Shown here in pieces: positions 6,930 to 16,158 of a DNA stretch of 64,000 nt. Position 1 is the first letter of the stretch, and each line of letters begins with the position of its first letter. The stretch covers positions 4,450,001-4,514,000 of the forward strand of contig NZ_CP097329.1 of assembly GCF_030323025.1 (NCBI RefSeq), given 5' to 3'. Under the pieces are notes generated by a model. That model did no database searches and was not told the DNA's origin. It saw nothing but the letters and a program-made list of their open reading frames with translations. Source of the DNA: Pseudanabaena mucicola str. Chao 1806 (GTDB taxonomy: Bacteria; Cyanobacteriota; Cyanobacteriia; Pseudanabaenales; Pseudanabaenaceae). The position numbers and the translations under genes were made by a program.

Positions 6930-9900
6930 TTAAGCCCCGCCCCCATTAAATTCATTCATATATTCCTTCACCACCAGATTATTGATATAGGTTGAGGTTT
7001 CCGCATTGAGCTTGATCTTTTGCTGCGTAAACTGAGCAATCAGCAACCGAATCATCTCTTTACTAAAATAAACCTCGTTATTGAGAATCTTCGTATTTTG
7101 CAAAACAAACCCATCCGCATCAACCTTTACGCCTAGCAACACCTCACAGATTTTGCGCTCCGTTGCCGACAATTTGCCCCACTCAACCAATCGCTTATGC
7201 AACCTCACATACTTAGGATCATGGTCATATTTCGCCTTTAATAGGTTATTTTGACGATTAAGCTCCTTAATCTTTTCATAAATCTTATTCAGACTGGCAA
7301 TATTCGCGTTCATCTCCTCTTGGCTCACCTCACTCAGTTTTTTCTGCTTAAACAAACGCTCTAGCTCATCTTTCAACTTCACAAATTTCGGATCAGTCTT
7401 ATCAAAATTATCCGCCAAAGCCTCACGGGTTCGCCTCAATGTATTCTTGAGCTTATCCGCCAGCACCAATTCCTCTTCTCCCACCTTCACAAAGGAGAAG
7501 ATCACATCTTCCAAGGCTTCATTCAATAAGTTAGTGACATCCACACCACTTTCTAATCTTGCACTCAGATTAATCGCATCTAAACGATTACTAGCCTCAC
7601 GATACAAATCACCTAATTTCTGAAAATCCAACTTTTCTAAAAGTTCATAATGACCCGTCAACCGAATCAAGTTATAAAGGCTTTTCGCATTCCCTAAAAC
7701 CTTTTTTAGAGCTAAAACTGTTTCTCTGTCCTGTATTTGGCTAATCTGTTGCGAGAAAATCTCCGCGTTTGCCGTGTCATAGCGAAATAGAACATCCTCA
7801 ATTTCCGCAATCTCCGATTCTATCTCTTCCTTTGATTTAAACAAATTGGAGTAATGCTCTAACTCATCCCCCAATTCTGCCTGCAATTCATCAAAATAAG
7901 CCTTATTAGTCGCATCAAATTCCTTCCGAATATCGGCAAAATCCACCACAAAACCATAGCGAAAATCCTGATAGGGGCGATTAACGCGAGTTAGTGCCTG
8001 TAGCAAGTTATGTTTCTTGATCACCCGTCCTAAATAGAGCTTTTTCAGGCGCTTTGCATCAAATCCAGTCAGCAGCATATTGTAAACAAACAACAGATCG
8101 ATCCTACCTTCCCTAAACTCCTCAACCCAGTTTTTGCGCTCATCTTTTGTGCCAATATCATGAAGAATCAACGCCGCAGTCAGCTTTGATTTCTGCTTTT
8201 TCTGATTGAGCAGAACCTCATACTCCGCGCTGACATCACTGAGGCGAGAAGATGGATTTTGCGGATTTTGCGGATTTGGAAATCTTTCTAGAAAGATCTC
8301 ATGAAGCATTTTTGCCTGTTCTGAGCTATCACAAATCACCATCCCGCCAATGGTGCGATCGCCAAAACGTGATCGGCTCTGCTCAAAATCTTGCAGGATA
8401 TAGTCCAGCAAAGGCTCCACATATTGCCGATGAGCAAATATTGACTGCTTATCGATCGCGCCTTTCAACACCTCAGCAGTTTCTAAAGCCTTTTGCAAAA
8501 CCAGCTTATAGGTAGTTTCAATCTCCTCACGGATCAGTCGTAACGTATACCCATCAGCGATCGAAGCATTGTAATAATACTTGTGAATATAATCACCAAA
8601 TAATCCTTTTGAGTTATATTCATCGCCTAATAGAGGTGTTCCCGTTAAACCAATCAAGATCGCATTGCGATCCGATTCGACTAGATTTACTAAAAATTGA
8701 CCAGTTGGCTTATAACTGCGATGTACCTCATCTAAAAAATAAATACGCTGAATATTTACATCGTAATCTTCAGTTTTTAAGACGTTAGGATCATCTTTAA
8801 ATTTCTGAATATTAACCACTGTAATCTCTGACCTGCCTGACAAGTTATGAATCACACTAGTAGATTTAATATCCTTCGTAAAAGCCTCCCTTGAGTCGAT
8901 CGCATGGACAATTAAGCCCCGACTGGTAAATTCTTTTTTGGCTTGTTCTAACAAATCAAGGCGATCGACTATGAAATAAAACTTAGGGACAATCTTTTTG
9001 CTTTGATAATAATCCGTCAAAAACTTGACACTATAAAAAGCCAAAGCCGTCTTACCACTGCCCTGAGTATGCCAAATAATCCCCTTGTTGATGCCATTAT
9101 CCAAAGACTTGGCGATCGCTCTAGTCGCGAAAATCTGCGGATAACGCATAATATGCTTCTGCCAGCCGTTTGTGTCTTTTACATAGGCGATCGCATATCT
9201 CAAGATAAATTGCAGGCGATCGCGGCTAAACAACGAGGTTAATAGACGATTGGTTGGCGCATGGGGCGATTTGTTAGTAATAAATTCAGGATTATGCTTA
9301 ATAATCTGGTAATTATTATCTTTGAGAACATAGTTCTCGATCGCTTCACTTTCGGTGCTTAACAAGGTTTCTAAATCAAGAGATTCTTCTTCTCGAAAGA
9401 AATTAAAAGTATGTTTTTGATAGGAAGGAGAAGCATAAAACGCGCCTTGAATCGGTAAAGGTGATTCACTGTCATATTCCATGTTGTTGGAGAAGATCAT
9501 CAACTGCGTGATATTGGCAAATCTTCGGAACTTCTTATTCTGAAAACGCCTGTCAATGCGATCGCGTTCAGTTATAGCTCCTTCTCTGTTGTTAGGCTTT
9601 TTTACCTCCACAAAAGCTAAAGGCATTCCATTAATCAGTAAAACAATATCAGGGCGAAACTCTTCTTCTCCATTTCTAAAGGTAAACTCCGTCACCACAT
9701 GAAAACTATTGCGATCGAAGTTCTCAAAATCAATCAACTTATAGCCCGACTGATCAATTAACCGTTCATAAAAAGTCTTGCCCAGATCATTATTGTCTAA
9801 AACGAAGCGAATCTCAGCTAATAACCTAGCTATGTCATCTTCTTCAATTAGCGGATTGATTTCAGCAATACTTTTCTTGAAAATATCAGCAAAGATATTT

Positions 9901-10007
9901 GTTGTATCATCCCATACGGCATTTTTTAACGATAAGTATTCATACCCTAGTCGATGCAGGTGTAATACTGAAGGCAGCTTTACTCTGGAGTCTTCATTAA
10001 AAGCCAT
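6930..10007 (-). CDS. hsdR: Type I restriction endonuclease subunit HsdR
   Basis: A 1025-residue motor nuclease. The N-terminal PD-(D/E)xK nuclease shows RPDIVLLINGMPLAFVEVKK (about 117-137). Then come two RecA-like helicase domains with Walker A HTQGSGKTALAF (about 312), the DEVH box in YFLDEVHRSYKP (about 420), SAT-like GLTGTPL, and the late motif TGFDAKRLKKLYLGR with ALTRVNRPY. The C-terminal third is helical (HsdM/S docking). It translocates DNA with ATP and cuts unmodified DNA. It is the first gene of the operon; the promoter should lie in 10008-10050. No disruption is seen. Confidence 0.95.
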   Translation of the reverse strand: MAFNEDSRVKLPSVLHLHRLGYEYLSLKNAVWDDTTNIFADIFKKSIAEINPLIEEDDIARLLAEIRFVLDNNDLGKTFYERLIDQSGYKLIDFENFDRNSFHVVTEFTFRNGEEEFRPDIVLLINGMPLAFVEVKKPNNREGAITERDRIDRRFQNKKFRRFANITQLMIFSNNMEYDSESPLPIQGAFYASPSYQKHTFNFFREEESLDLETLLSTESEAIENYVLKDNNYQIIKHNPEFITNKSPHAPTNRLLTSLFSRDRLQFILRYAIAYVKDTNGWQKHIMRYPQIFATRAIAKSLDNGINKGIIWHTQGSGKTALAFYSVKFLTDYYQSKKIVPKFYFIVDRLDLLEQAKKEFTSRGLIVHAIDSREAFTKDIKSTSVIHNLSGRSEITVVNIQKFKDDPNVLKTEDYDVNIQRIYFLDEVHRSYKPTGQFLVNLVESDRNAILIGLTGTPLLGDEYNSKGLFGDYIHKYYYNASIADGYTLRLIREEIETTYKLVLQKALETAEVLKGAIDKQSIFAHRQYVEPLLDYILQDFEQSRSRFGDRTIGGMVICDSSEQAKMLHEIFLERFPNPQNPQNPSSRLSDVSAEYEVLLNQKKQKSKLTAALILHDIGTKDERKNWVEEFREGRIDLLFVYNMLLTGFDAKRLKKLYLGRVIKKHNLLQALTRVNRPYQDFRYGFVVDFADIRKEFDATNKAYFDELQAELGDELEHYSNLFKSKEEIESEIAEIEDVLFRYDTANAEIFSQQISQIQDRETVLALKKVLGNAKSLYNLIRLTGHYELLEKLDFQKLGDLYREASNRLDAINLSARLESGVDVTNLLNEALEDVIFSFVKVGEEELVLADKLKNTLRRTREALADNFDKTDPKFVKLKDELERLFKQKKLSEVSQEEMNANIASLNKIYEKIKELNRQNNLLKAKYDHDPKYVRLHKRLVEWGKLSATERKICEVLLGVKVDADGFVLQNTKILNNEVYFSKEMIRLLIAQFTQQKIKLNAETSTYINNLVVKEYMNEFNGGGA

Positions 10008-10031
10008 AGATTGTATTAAAGTATAGATAAT

Positions 10032-10143
10032 TCAAAAATGGCTGTATCGAATAACTGGGAAGCCAATCTTGTCATCAATTAGTTCTATATTATCCATATC
10101 AGAGAGTAAACAGTCCAGCCAACTGACTAACTCATACTCATAG
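10032..10143 (-). pseudogene. C-terminal remnant of an unknown gene
   Basis: The minus-strand frame YEYELVSWLDCLLSDMD followed by NIELIDDKIGFPVIRYSHF-stop looks like a genuine protein end. It has no start and is cut off at 10144 by a MITE-like repeat. It lies just upstream of hsdR on the same strand. I cannot name the family. Confidence 0.35.
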
Positions 10144-10220
10144 TAAGTAGCTAGACATAAGTAAACTAAAAACCGAGAGTTTTGTTCCGCCCGCGTAGCG
10201 GGCGGAACAAAACTCTGGTT
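10144..10220. repeat. 104-bp MITE-like element, truncated copy
   Basis: It starts TAAGTAGCTAGACATAAG and contains the GC-rich hairpin TTCCGCCCG...CGGGCGGAA. It matches the complete copies at 32072-32175 and 56873-56976 up to about 10220, where it joins a broken IS4 transposase gene. The right third of the element is missing. Confidence 0.8.
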
Positions 10221-10917
10221 CATCCTCAAGACGCATCGCCGCAATATAGAGCCAATGTTGCCAAACTAGTCTGGGCTTGGACAATACCTTGGATTGACCA
10301 ACTTGGAGATCTTGGAAACAAACGTCAGCTCTTAGTTGTTTCTGCCCATCGTTAAGCAAGGTGTTTTTACGAATACGGATACGAAAGCGGGTACATGGGT
10401 CACAAAGCAGGTAATCAAACCATTCTTCCCCCACAAATTCTCGGTCTGCGGTCAAAAAGTCGATTTTGCGATCTCCAAATATTTCCAGAAATCGATTACA
10501 CAATTCACAACGTTCACGGGTGTTCGAGTTACCTTTTTTATCCAGCATCATCCATACCAATGGGAATGCGATACCGTGATGCACTACTCCCAATGTCAGC
10601 TCATTAAATACTGTCTTACCAAATCTCCAATCGGTGCGGTCGATACTGATTACCCATGGTTCAGGTATTTTCATCACTTTGACGACCATGAAAGCGATGC
10701 TTTCATAGTCCACTTCAAATTCTCGAAAAAATCTCTGTAATCTCTTATAGTGTGATTCGACTTTGGCTTCACCTCTAAATCCTGTAGCGATTTCGACTAG
10801 GTTTACTGTCTTTACTCGCATTAGTGCGATCAGGAACATCGACACAAATAAGAGTCTTGCTCTATTCCATTGCAGATGTTCATGCAACTTTTCGCGAAAT
10901 ACGCTAATCTCTTTCAT
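10221..10917 (-). pseudogene. IS4-family transposase, C-terminally truncated
   Basis: The first 230 or so residues match the intact transposase at 62646-63707 with only isolated differences (for example V/D in TVNLVEIA). The first two acidic residues (SIDRTDW and LTADREF) are kept. The third, in the Y-x2-R-x3-E-x6-K signature, is deleted. The frame now runs into repeat sequence and ends with unrelated residues. Confidence 0.9.
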
Positions 10918-10993
10918 AGGGGTTTTATTTGTGATGTGATTATCTTTTATAAAACCCCTTCCTGCCTACTTTTGCAACTTTTTGTCCTGTACT
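10221..10993 (-). mobile_element. IS4-family element, 3'-truncated copy
   Basis: Nearly identical to the left 770 bases of the complete element at 62570-63704, including the terminal repeat (TTTTTGTCCTGTACT, ending at 10993). The homology stops inside the transposase codon run AAMRLEDG, where it meets the MITE-like repeat. The right 290 bases and the second terminal repeat are gone, so it cannot move by itself. Confidence 0.92.
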
Positions 10994-11181
10994 AAGATTA
11001 TTTTGCTCATGTTTTATCAGAAACCATAAGCATTATAAAATGACGCTAACTTTAGTTCTACATACTAAAGTTAGCATCGCAATTATTTAGGCTCTAGGTT
11101 TACAGCCGAAATTATGTAAAAACAAGAACAAGAAAATGCCTAACATCTGCTTACAGTCGATTTGCTAGGGGTATCCGATAA

Positions 11182-11322
11182 AAGGATTTACGATCGCTGT
11201 TTGATGTGGAGTTTAGGCGATCGGGTTTGTGGGTGGTGTGAGTGCGATCGCTGTTTGATTTGAGGGAAAAGGTGATCGGGTTTTGTGGGTGATGAGGGTG
11301 CGATCGCTGTTTAATGTTATAT
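11182..11322. repeat. 55-bp periodic repeat array A (about 2.6 units)
   Basis: Units begin at 11215 and 11270 (AGGCGATCGGGTTT and AGGTGATCGGGTTT), with a half unit before them. Each unit carries a CGATCGG motif and a GCGATCGCTGTTTGAT motif about 30 bases apart. The same 55-base unit forms array B at 11948-12112, on the other side of the DUF433/DUF5615 gene pair. Protein coding is unlikely. Confidence 0.8.
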
Positions 11323-11667
11323 AAACTCACACGAGTCATTGATTGATATAACAACTCCTGCGGGTAAAGAAGTAATCACTTCACTTATTCGTTCCATCAA
11401 TGTCAGCAAATAATCAGGTCTAGTACTACGAGCATCCAAAATGACAATTCTCAAACTCTTTCCCACTAAATTTTGCTGATAACGCAAGTTCTTGTCCGCA
11501 GTAATAAAAGCATCAAAGGGATGATTCTCAGCTAAGCGAAGAATTTCACTATCCTTAAACCCACGCCATCCCATATCATCAACATTGTAAACTTCATAAC
11601 CTCTAGAGAGAAAAGACTGCTTGAGTTTTCTACTCAGAAGATTTTCATCCAATAATATAATCATCAA
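11317..11667 (-). CDS. DUF5615 PIN-like toxin candidate
   Basis: A 116-residue DUF5615/Mut7-C-like PIN-fold protein. MIILLDENLLSRKL has the first acidic motif; VYNVDDMGWRGFKDSEILRLA has the second; PFDAFITADKNLRYQQNL has the third (T-A-D-K-N). Such proteins are paired with DUF433 antitoxin-like proteins in many cyanobacteria and are predicted RNases. The start overlaps the DUF433 gene by 4 bases. The end reaches into the 55-bp repeat array. Confidence 0.85.
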   Translation of the reverse strand: MMIILLDENLLSRKLKQSFLSRGYEVYNVDDMGWRGFKDSEILRLAENHPFDAFITADKNLRYQQNLVGKSLRIVILDARSTRPDYLLTLMERISEVITSLPAGVVISINDSCEFI

Positions 11668-11900
11668 GCAGAACGTTCCTGAGCAATTAATAATTTAGCA
11701 GCACTTTCCAAAACCCTCATGACTTGTGATTTTAGATAAGGAAAATCATCAATAAATTCGGCTAAACCTCCCTCACCTTCAAGATAGTCAAAAAAAGTCT
11801 GCAAAGGAACTCGCGTTCCCTTAAAAACTGGAACTCCACTCATAATATCGGGATCGCGATGAATAATCCCTTTCATTTCCAATAAGTTATTTAGTGTCAT
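11664..11900 (-). CDS. DUF433 antitoxin-like protein
   Basis: A 78-residue DUF433 protein: IIHRDPDIMSGVPVFKGTRVPLQTFFDYLEGEGGLAEFIDDFPYL. This is the standard winged-helix DUF433 signature (I-x-x-dP-x-I-x-G-x-P-v-x-x-GTRv). It is the first gene of the pair with the DUF5615 protein and probably represses transcription and neutralises it. A second, distantly related DUF433 pair is found in an integron cassette at 22987-23762. Confidence 0.88.
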   Translation of the reverse strand: MTLNNLLEMKGIIHRDPDIMSGVPVFKGTRVPLQTFFDYLEGEGGLAEFIDDFPYLKSQVMRVLESAAKLLIAQERSA

Positions 11901-11947
11901 TACATTGCACGATATAACTTATTTCATTATAAAATAAAAGCATAGAA

Positions 11948-12112
11948 AGGCGATCGGGTTTGTGAGTGTTGAGGGGCGATCATTGTTTAGTTTTGAGGAT
12001 ATAGGCGATCAGTTTTTGTATGTGTTGAGGGGCGATCGCTGGTTGATTTGGAGAAATAGGCGATCGGGTTTTTGGGGTGGTGAGGGGCGATCGCTGTTTG
12101 ATATTGAGATTT
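11948..12112. repeat. 55-bp periodic repeat array B (3 units)
   Basis: Units start exactly at 11948, 12003 and 12058, each 55 bases: AGGCGATCGGGTTT...GAGGGGCGATCGCTGTTTGAT. Every unit includes one or two HIP1-like sites. Same unit and same orientation as array A. The two arrays bracket the TA-like gene pair. Confidence 0.85.
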
Positions 12113-12206
12113 AGGGATAGATATTTATGAAGAATCACAGAAATTGCGATCGCTAAGAAAGATCAGTTATCATTAAATTAGATCCGAATTAAGTGCTTTG
12201 ACAACT

Positions 12207-12500
12207 ATGATCGAGCTAAAAAACATCCACTCCTTGAGCGACTTCAAGCGCAACGCTAAAGAATTTATTGAACGCATTAAATCAACACAATCGCCTATGG
12301 TTCTAACCGTTAACGGTAAAGCTGAAGTCGTTGTCCAAGATGCTCATGCCTTTCAAGCAATATGCGATCGGGCAGAGCAAGCCGAAGCTGAACTTCGCGC
12401 ACTGAAACTCGCAACACTACAACAAGACATTAACCTCGGAATTGCACAACTCAAAAATGGTGACTACACCGAATACGATTCGGTAGTCCACCAGATGTAA
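12207..12500 (+). CDS. Phd/YefM-type antitoxin, 3' end rewritten by IS1
   Basis: A protein of about 97 residues from the ATG at 12207; a TTG three codons earlier is less likely. The fold is that of Phd/YefM: LSDFKRNAKEFIERIKSTQSPMVLTVNGKAEVVVQDAHAFQAI, then a helical tail ending QLKNGDYTEYDS. The codons after YDS (VVHQM-stop) come from the left terminal repeat of the IS1 element at 12482. The native neutralising tail is lost, and no RelE/ParE-type toxin follows. It is probably an inactivated module. Confidence 0.8.
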   Translation: MIELKNIHSLSDFKRNAKEFIERIKSTQSPMVLTVNGKAEVVVQDAHAFQAICDRAEQAEAELRALKLATLQQDINLGIAQLKNGDYTEYDSVVHQM

Positions 12501-13256
12501 GGATAAGATTACAAAAGAAACTTTAGTCACGTAATTATCGATGCCAAATTGTCCAAACTGTAACTCAAAAGATGTTGTCAAAAATGGATTTATTCATAAC
12601 GGGAATCAAAACCATAAATGCAAAGCCTGTGGTCGCCAGTTTGTGGAAGCACCAAGGCAAAAACTAATCTCTGAAGAAACCAAAGCCTTGATTGACAAAC
12701 TCTTACTTGAGAAGATTCCTCTTGCAGGTATTGCCAGAGTTTGTGACGTTTCTGAAACTTGGTTGCAGGATTATGTCAATCGTAAATACAAGGTGATTCC
12801 TCAAAAAGTGAATGTATCCGCTAAAAAAAGGAAGACTAACGATTCAGTGTGATGAGATGTGGTCATTTGTTGGTAATAAAGGCAACAAACAATGGATTTG
12901 GCTTGCTCTTGATATCGAAACCCGCAAAATTATTGAGGTTCATATCGGCGATCGCTCCGAACAAGGAGCCAAAAAACTCTGGGACTCTTTACCCAGTGTC
13001 TACCGTCAGTGTGCGGTCGCTTATACAGATTTTTGGAGAGCTTACGCTCTTGTATTTCCTACACCCCGTCACAAACCTGTGGGAAAGGAATCTGGTAAAA
13101 CCAATTATATTGAGCGGTTTAACTGTACGATGCGGCAACGCGTTTCCCGATTAGTTCGTAAAACTCTCTCCTTCTCCAAAAAACTAGAAAATCACATTGG
13201 TGCTATCTGGTTTTTTATTCATCACTACAACTCATCCTTACTTGTTTAGGACTACC
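12482..13256 (+). mobile_element. IS1-family insertion sequence
   Basis: About 775 bp, the usual IS1 size. The short ends are inverted (GGTAGTCC at 12482 and GGACTACC ending 13256). I see no clear target duplication, so one flank may have been rearranged. It is inserted in the 3' end of the Phd-like antitoxin gene. Confidence 0.85.
12541..13249 (+). CDS. IS1 transposase, two frames (InsA/InsB-like)
   Basis: The first frame (12541-12852) has the zinc-finger CPNCNSKDVVKNGF...HKCKACGRQF and a helix-turn-helix. The second frame (to 13249) has the DDE domain: CDEMWSFVG, AYTDFWRAY and YIERFN with RLVRKTLSFSKKLENHIGAI. The frames meet at a run of seven A at about 12832. The second frame is displaced by +1 (equivalently -2) from the first, not the classical -1 of IS1. 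With six or nine A the two would form one continuous ORF. So this is either slippage-dependent or a one-base frameshift in a single-ORF transposase. Confidence 0.85.
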
Positions 13257-13268
13257 CAATTATTTATC

Positions 13269-13340
13269 TTTGCGATCGCCAACAATCTATCGGAACTCAT
13301 CAACGAAGCAGATAATTTTTGCTTGCTTAAACTTGGCTGA
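13269..13340 (+). pseudogene. Possible C-terminal gene fragment after IS1
   Basis: The open frame FAIANNLSELINEADNFCLL KLG-stop, directly after the right end of IS1, looks like an amphipathic C-terminal helix. It does not continue the interrupted antitoxin in any obvious way. I cannot name it. Confidence 0.2.
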
Positions 13341-13372
13341 TAATAGACAACTTTAATGAACGTATCGGTTAG

Positions 13373-13458
13373 GCATAACGGTTGAACTCACCCGCCGCCA
13401 CTAACTTTGGATGATAAGGTTAGCTTGAAGTGCGGTCGGGTGCAGTGATTTGTTATGC
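13373..13458 (-). other. attC A, distal end of the cassette array
   Basis: Outer cores GCATAAC (left) and GTTATGC (right) are exact reverse complements, the attC pattern. The inner arms CTCACCCGCCGCCA...GTGCGGTCGGGTG pair partly. It ends the cassette carrying 13482-14846. The recombination core on the minus strand is GTTATGC. Nothing integron-like is seen further left. Confidence 0.75.
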
Positions 13459-13481
13459 CTTTATCCAATAGGTTCTTTTTT

Positions 13482-13796
13482 CTACCTTCCACATTCTGGA
13501 ACTATTTCATGATAAATATGCTTATCCTTAGTTAATCTGGCATCTAATTGAATTAATGGACGATAAAACTGACACAATCTTTTTTCATTTTCTAGTAATT
13601 CGGGTTGAAAATCTTTACTATTAGGATAGTGATAATCTGCGGACTGCCTAGTGCCACGAAAAGACCATACTTTACCATCCCATGAAAAACTTTCTCTCTT
13701 ACCAAAATACGCAAGAAATACAAAAGAAATAACATAAAGAAATAACAGCAAAAAAAATATCTTGCCTGCGAAGTAAATCCATTTCTTATAGCCCAT
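13482..13796 (-). CDS. Small membrane-anchored hypothetical protein
   Basis: 104 residues. One N-terminal transmembrane helix or uncleaved signal (IYFAGKIFFLLLFLYVISFVFLAYF) is followed by a polar domain with three or more cysteine/aromatic positions (LCQFYRPLIQLDAR...VPECGR). I do not recognise the family. It is the last gene of the terminal integron cassette, 14 bases after the larger gene 13811-14846, and the attC lies 24 bases beyond its stop. Probably cotranscribed with its neighbour. Confidence 0.55.
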   Translation of the reverse strand: MGYKKWIYFAGKIFFLLLFLYVISFVFLAYFGKRESFSWDGKVWSFRGTRQSADYHYPNSKDFQPELLENEKRLCQFYRPLIQLDARLTKDKHIYHEIVPECGR

Positions 13797-13810
13797 CTTA
13801 ATGAATATGC

Positions 13811-14858
13811 CTAATTTAAGATATTCTTTAGCCTTGACATATAACTAGCTTTCCTTTGACCTGCACCTTCAGGATCAGGCTGAGGACTTGGGTTGACTCC
13901 CTTAGGAGTAGTTGTTCCAACTGTGTAGAGATACAAGATCACAGGATAATTTTTCGATATGTCTACTCCTCCTTTTCGCCAAAAATCGACAATTCTTTGT
14001 AACTCAGCCGCCACAGCATAAGGTGCTTTCTGAGGATTAAGCAGAAACTTGATAGTTGCATCTGTTGAATCCTTATTCCATTTAGGTGGAGGATCTATAT
14101 AACCTTGATTCACTAACTCTTTAAATCTTCTCAACTGCATTTGAGCAATCCCAATCGATACTTCGTCTAAAGGCTTTAAACCCGCAGATGCTTGTATTAA
14201 AAATCTACCAAATGATTTGGCAAAGTCATTGTCGTTAAGCGATATTTGTCCCCCTGAATTTTGAAATTGGTCTAAAATATCCTCAAATGCAATTTCATCA
14301 TACATAATTGCCGCTATCATCTCTGTCGTTATATCAGGATAGCGATCTTGTGCTCCTGCTTTTTTAATGCACTTTCTTAAGTTGTAAAGAACAATTTCAA
14401 TTCGATCAAGTCCGATATTTACGTCATATCTAAACTTGAAGGTCAAATTAGTGCGAACGATCTTCCGCACTGGTCCTTCATTCAAGTCTGCTGAATGTGT
14501 AAATTCAAAAACACCACTGTACAAAAATTCATCTGGTTTATAAGGAATTTCATAGTAGCTCTCAATTTTTACATCATCTGGATAGGTAGGGTCATCTTCA
14601 TGTAACTCAATTAGGAACTTGATGTTAAATCCTTTAGTCGTCGAAGATGTATCGAAGCGTAAGTCTCCAATCGTAAATAGTAACTTACTTGTTTTAAACG
14701 ATGTAATTTTTGCTTCGTACCACAACGGCATCTTAGGTGGTGGGAGAGACCTTATAGCTCTAATTTTTAGAGTTGGAGTACCTATGCCTTTACCATCCGA
14801 AGTTGAGATGTCTAGCTTTTCCAAATATATTTTGGCTTCTATTTCTTGAGATGTAGAC
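13811..14858 (-). pseudogene. Cassette gene split at codon 4 by an IS4-family element
   Basis: About 345 codons follow the insertion (13811-14858). Joining across the transposon and its 9-base duplication restores MSTSQEIEAKIYLEKLDI, with the ATG at about 16168. The remaining reading frame is intact but has lost its start; a TTG at 14824 could serve. The middle contains ITTEMIAAIMYDEIAFEDIL and SIGIAQMQLRRFKEL, which resembles lysozyme/transglycosylase-like SIGxAQ segments, and the C-terminal end is proline rich. A peptidoglycan or toxin-like role is only a guess. It lies in the last integron cassette, followed by the small membrane protein gene. Confidence 0.65.
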
Positions 14859-16158
14859 CTGATTGACTGACAAAAGTCTAGGAAGAGTAGTCGAGAATAG
14901 AAGCATAGAACTCAATACGGAAGAATTTCTGGCGATGTTTTCGATGAGAAGCCATAGCAGGCTCAGAGTCAAGATAAGAAGTAAAAGGTTCAGAAGGGAA
15001 AAAAGTCCAGTTTTTAGTAAGAGCAGTGTGAATCCAGTTCCAGCCAATTTTAAGATAACTAAGCCCACGAAACCAATGAGGATCAACCAAACGACGATAG
15101 CCAGAATCAGCAACCGCTAGCCCTTGGGCAGTCAGAAACAAAGTAGTCATAGCAACAACAAAACAAAGGCGGGAAATAGCAGGAGCCGAACGTAAACGCG
15201 AAGATTCCAAGTCAAAGCCATTGGATTTGTCATCCAAGAAGTTTTCCTCAATATCGAACCTAAGCCCATACTCCCAGAAAGTCTTGATGGTGGTGGGTTC
15301 AGTGCTGAGAATATACCAATACTCGCGGCTATGAGATTCCCAAGCCGCCGCAATATGTACATTAGTAAGACGCTTAGACTCAGTTTTATGGACTAGGACA
15401 TTGTGGAGCAACTTGGCTTCACCAAGACGAAGATGTAATTGGTTGACAGTTTGCCAGCGATTCTTGGGATGATGTATCCAGAAATTTCCCTTGATCCTAA
15501 TCCGACATTGCCACTTTAATTGACGGACATAGTGCACCAATTCTGGATTAGCAAATCCTCGGTCGGCTAATAAAATCACTTTGATATTCATGGGTAATAG
15601 TTTCGATGCTCGTTGAAACATGTCCCGATAGCTACTCATCTCCACACTGCTACTGCGATGTTCGATGACACGCCAACATAAGGGCAAAGCTCTTCCCCGA
15701 TGCACTACACACAATCGAATGATGCAGTATTTTTTCCACAGTTGGCTCGTATCAAAGCTTAGATAGATTTCTCGCTCTTTCCAGTTTGACAATAACTCTT
15801 TGATCACTGGACTGTACAGCTTGGCGGGATTGATCCTTGGATTATTTAGCCATCTTGACAGTTGCCTTTGGGTACTTTGGGCAATTAATGCTTTGGTGTT
15901 GATGTGGCTTAGCCATTTGGTTAAATTTACACTCCCTGTAGCGATCATTCCTACCATCATCCATACCATTACTCCTAAATGGCGCACATCTGACCAGTCA
16001 CTGTATTGACTCCCGAATTTTGTTAGTTCATTATAGATACGTGAGGCGTTTTGGGTCATTTGTCCTATGCTCCTTTTTCTTCAAAAAACAGCATACGCCT
16101 CTTTTTTACTCAAATTCAATCTCTGTATACTTTCTTGCTACTTTTGTCAGTCAATCAG
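14859..16158 (-). mobile_element. IS4-family element in the last cassette
   Basis: 1300 bp with perfect 18-base terminal repeats CTGATTGACTGACAAAAG and its complement, flanked by a perfect 9-base target duplication GATGTAGAC (14850-14858 and 16159-16167). The intact duplication implies a recent, unrearranged insertion into the start of the cassette gene. Confidence 0.93.
14878..16059 (-). CDS. IS4-family DDE transposase
   Basis: 393 residues. The acidic triad is visible: YLSFDTSQLWKK, VILLADRGFANPEL, and YGLRFDIEENFLDDKSNG, which is the Y-x2-R-x3-E-x6-K signature of IS4 transposases. Full length with no stop, so probably active. It is the only gene of its element. Confidence 0.92.
   Translation of the reverse strand: MTQNASRIYNELTKFGSQYSDWSDVRHLGVMVWMMVGMIATGSVNLTKWLSHINTKALIAQSTQRQLSRWLNNPRINPAKLYSPVIKELLSNWKEREIYLSFDTSQLWKKYCIIRLCVVHRGRALPLCWRVIEHRSSSVEMSSYRDMFQRASKLLPMNIKVILLADRGFANPELVHYVRQLKWQCRIRIKGNFWIHHPKNRWQTVNQLHLRLGEAKLLHNVLVHKTESKRLTNVHIAAAWESHSREYWYILSTEPTTIKTFWEYGLRFDIEENFLDDKSNGFDLESSRLRSAPAISRLCFVVAMTTLFLTAQGLAVADSGYRRLVDPHWFRGLSYLKIGWNWIHTALTKNWTFFPSEPFTSYLDSEPAMASHRKHRQKFFRIEFYASILDYSS

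Noticed and set aside
11182-12112. CRISPR array
   Set aside because: The 55-base units are contiguous degenerate repeats without unique spacers, and no cas genes are near.
14790-15113. Leucine-rich ORF spanning the IS end and the cassette gene
   Set aside because: Shadow of the IS4 transposase in another frame; the leucine runs come from antisense codons.
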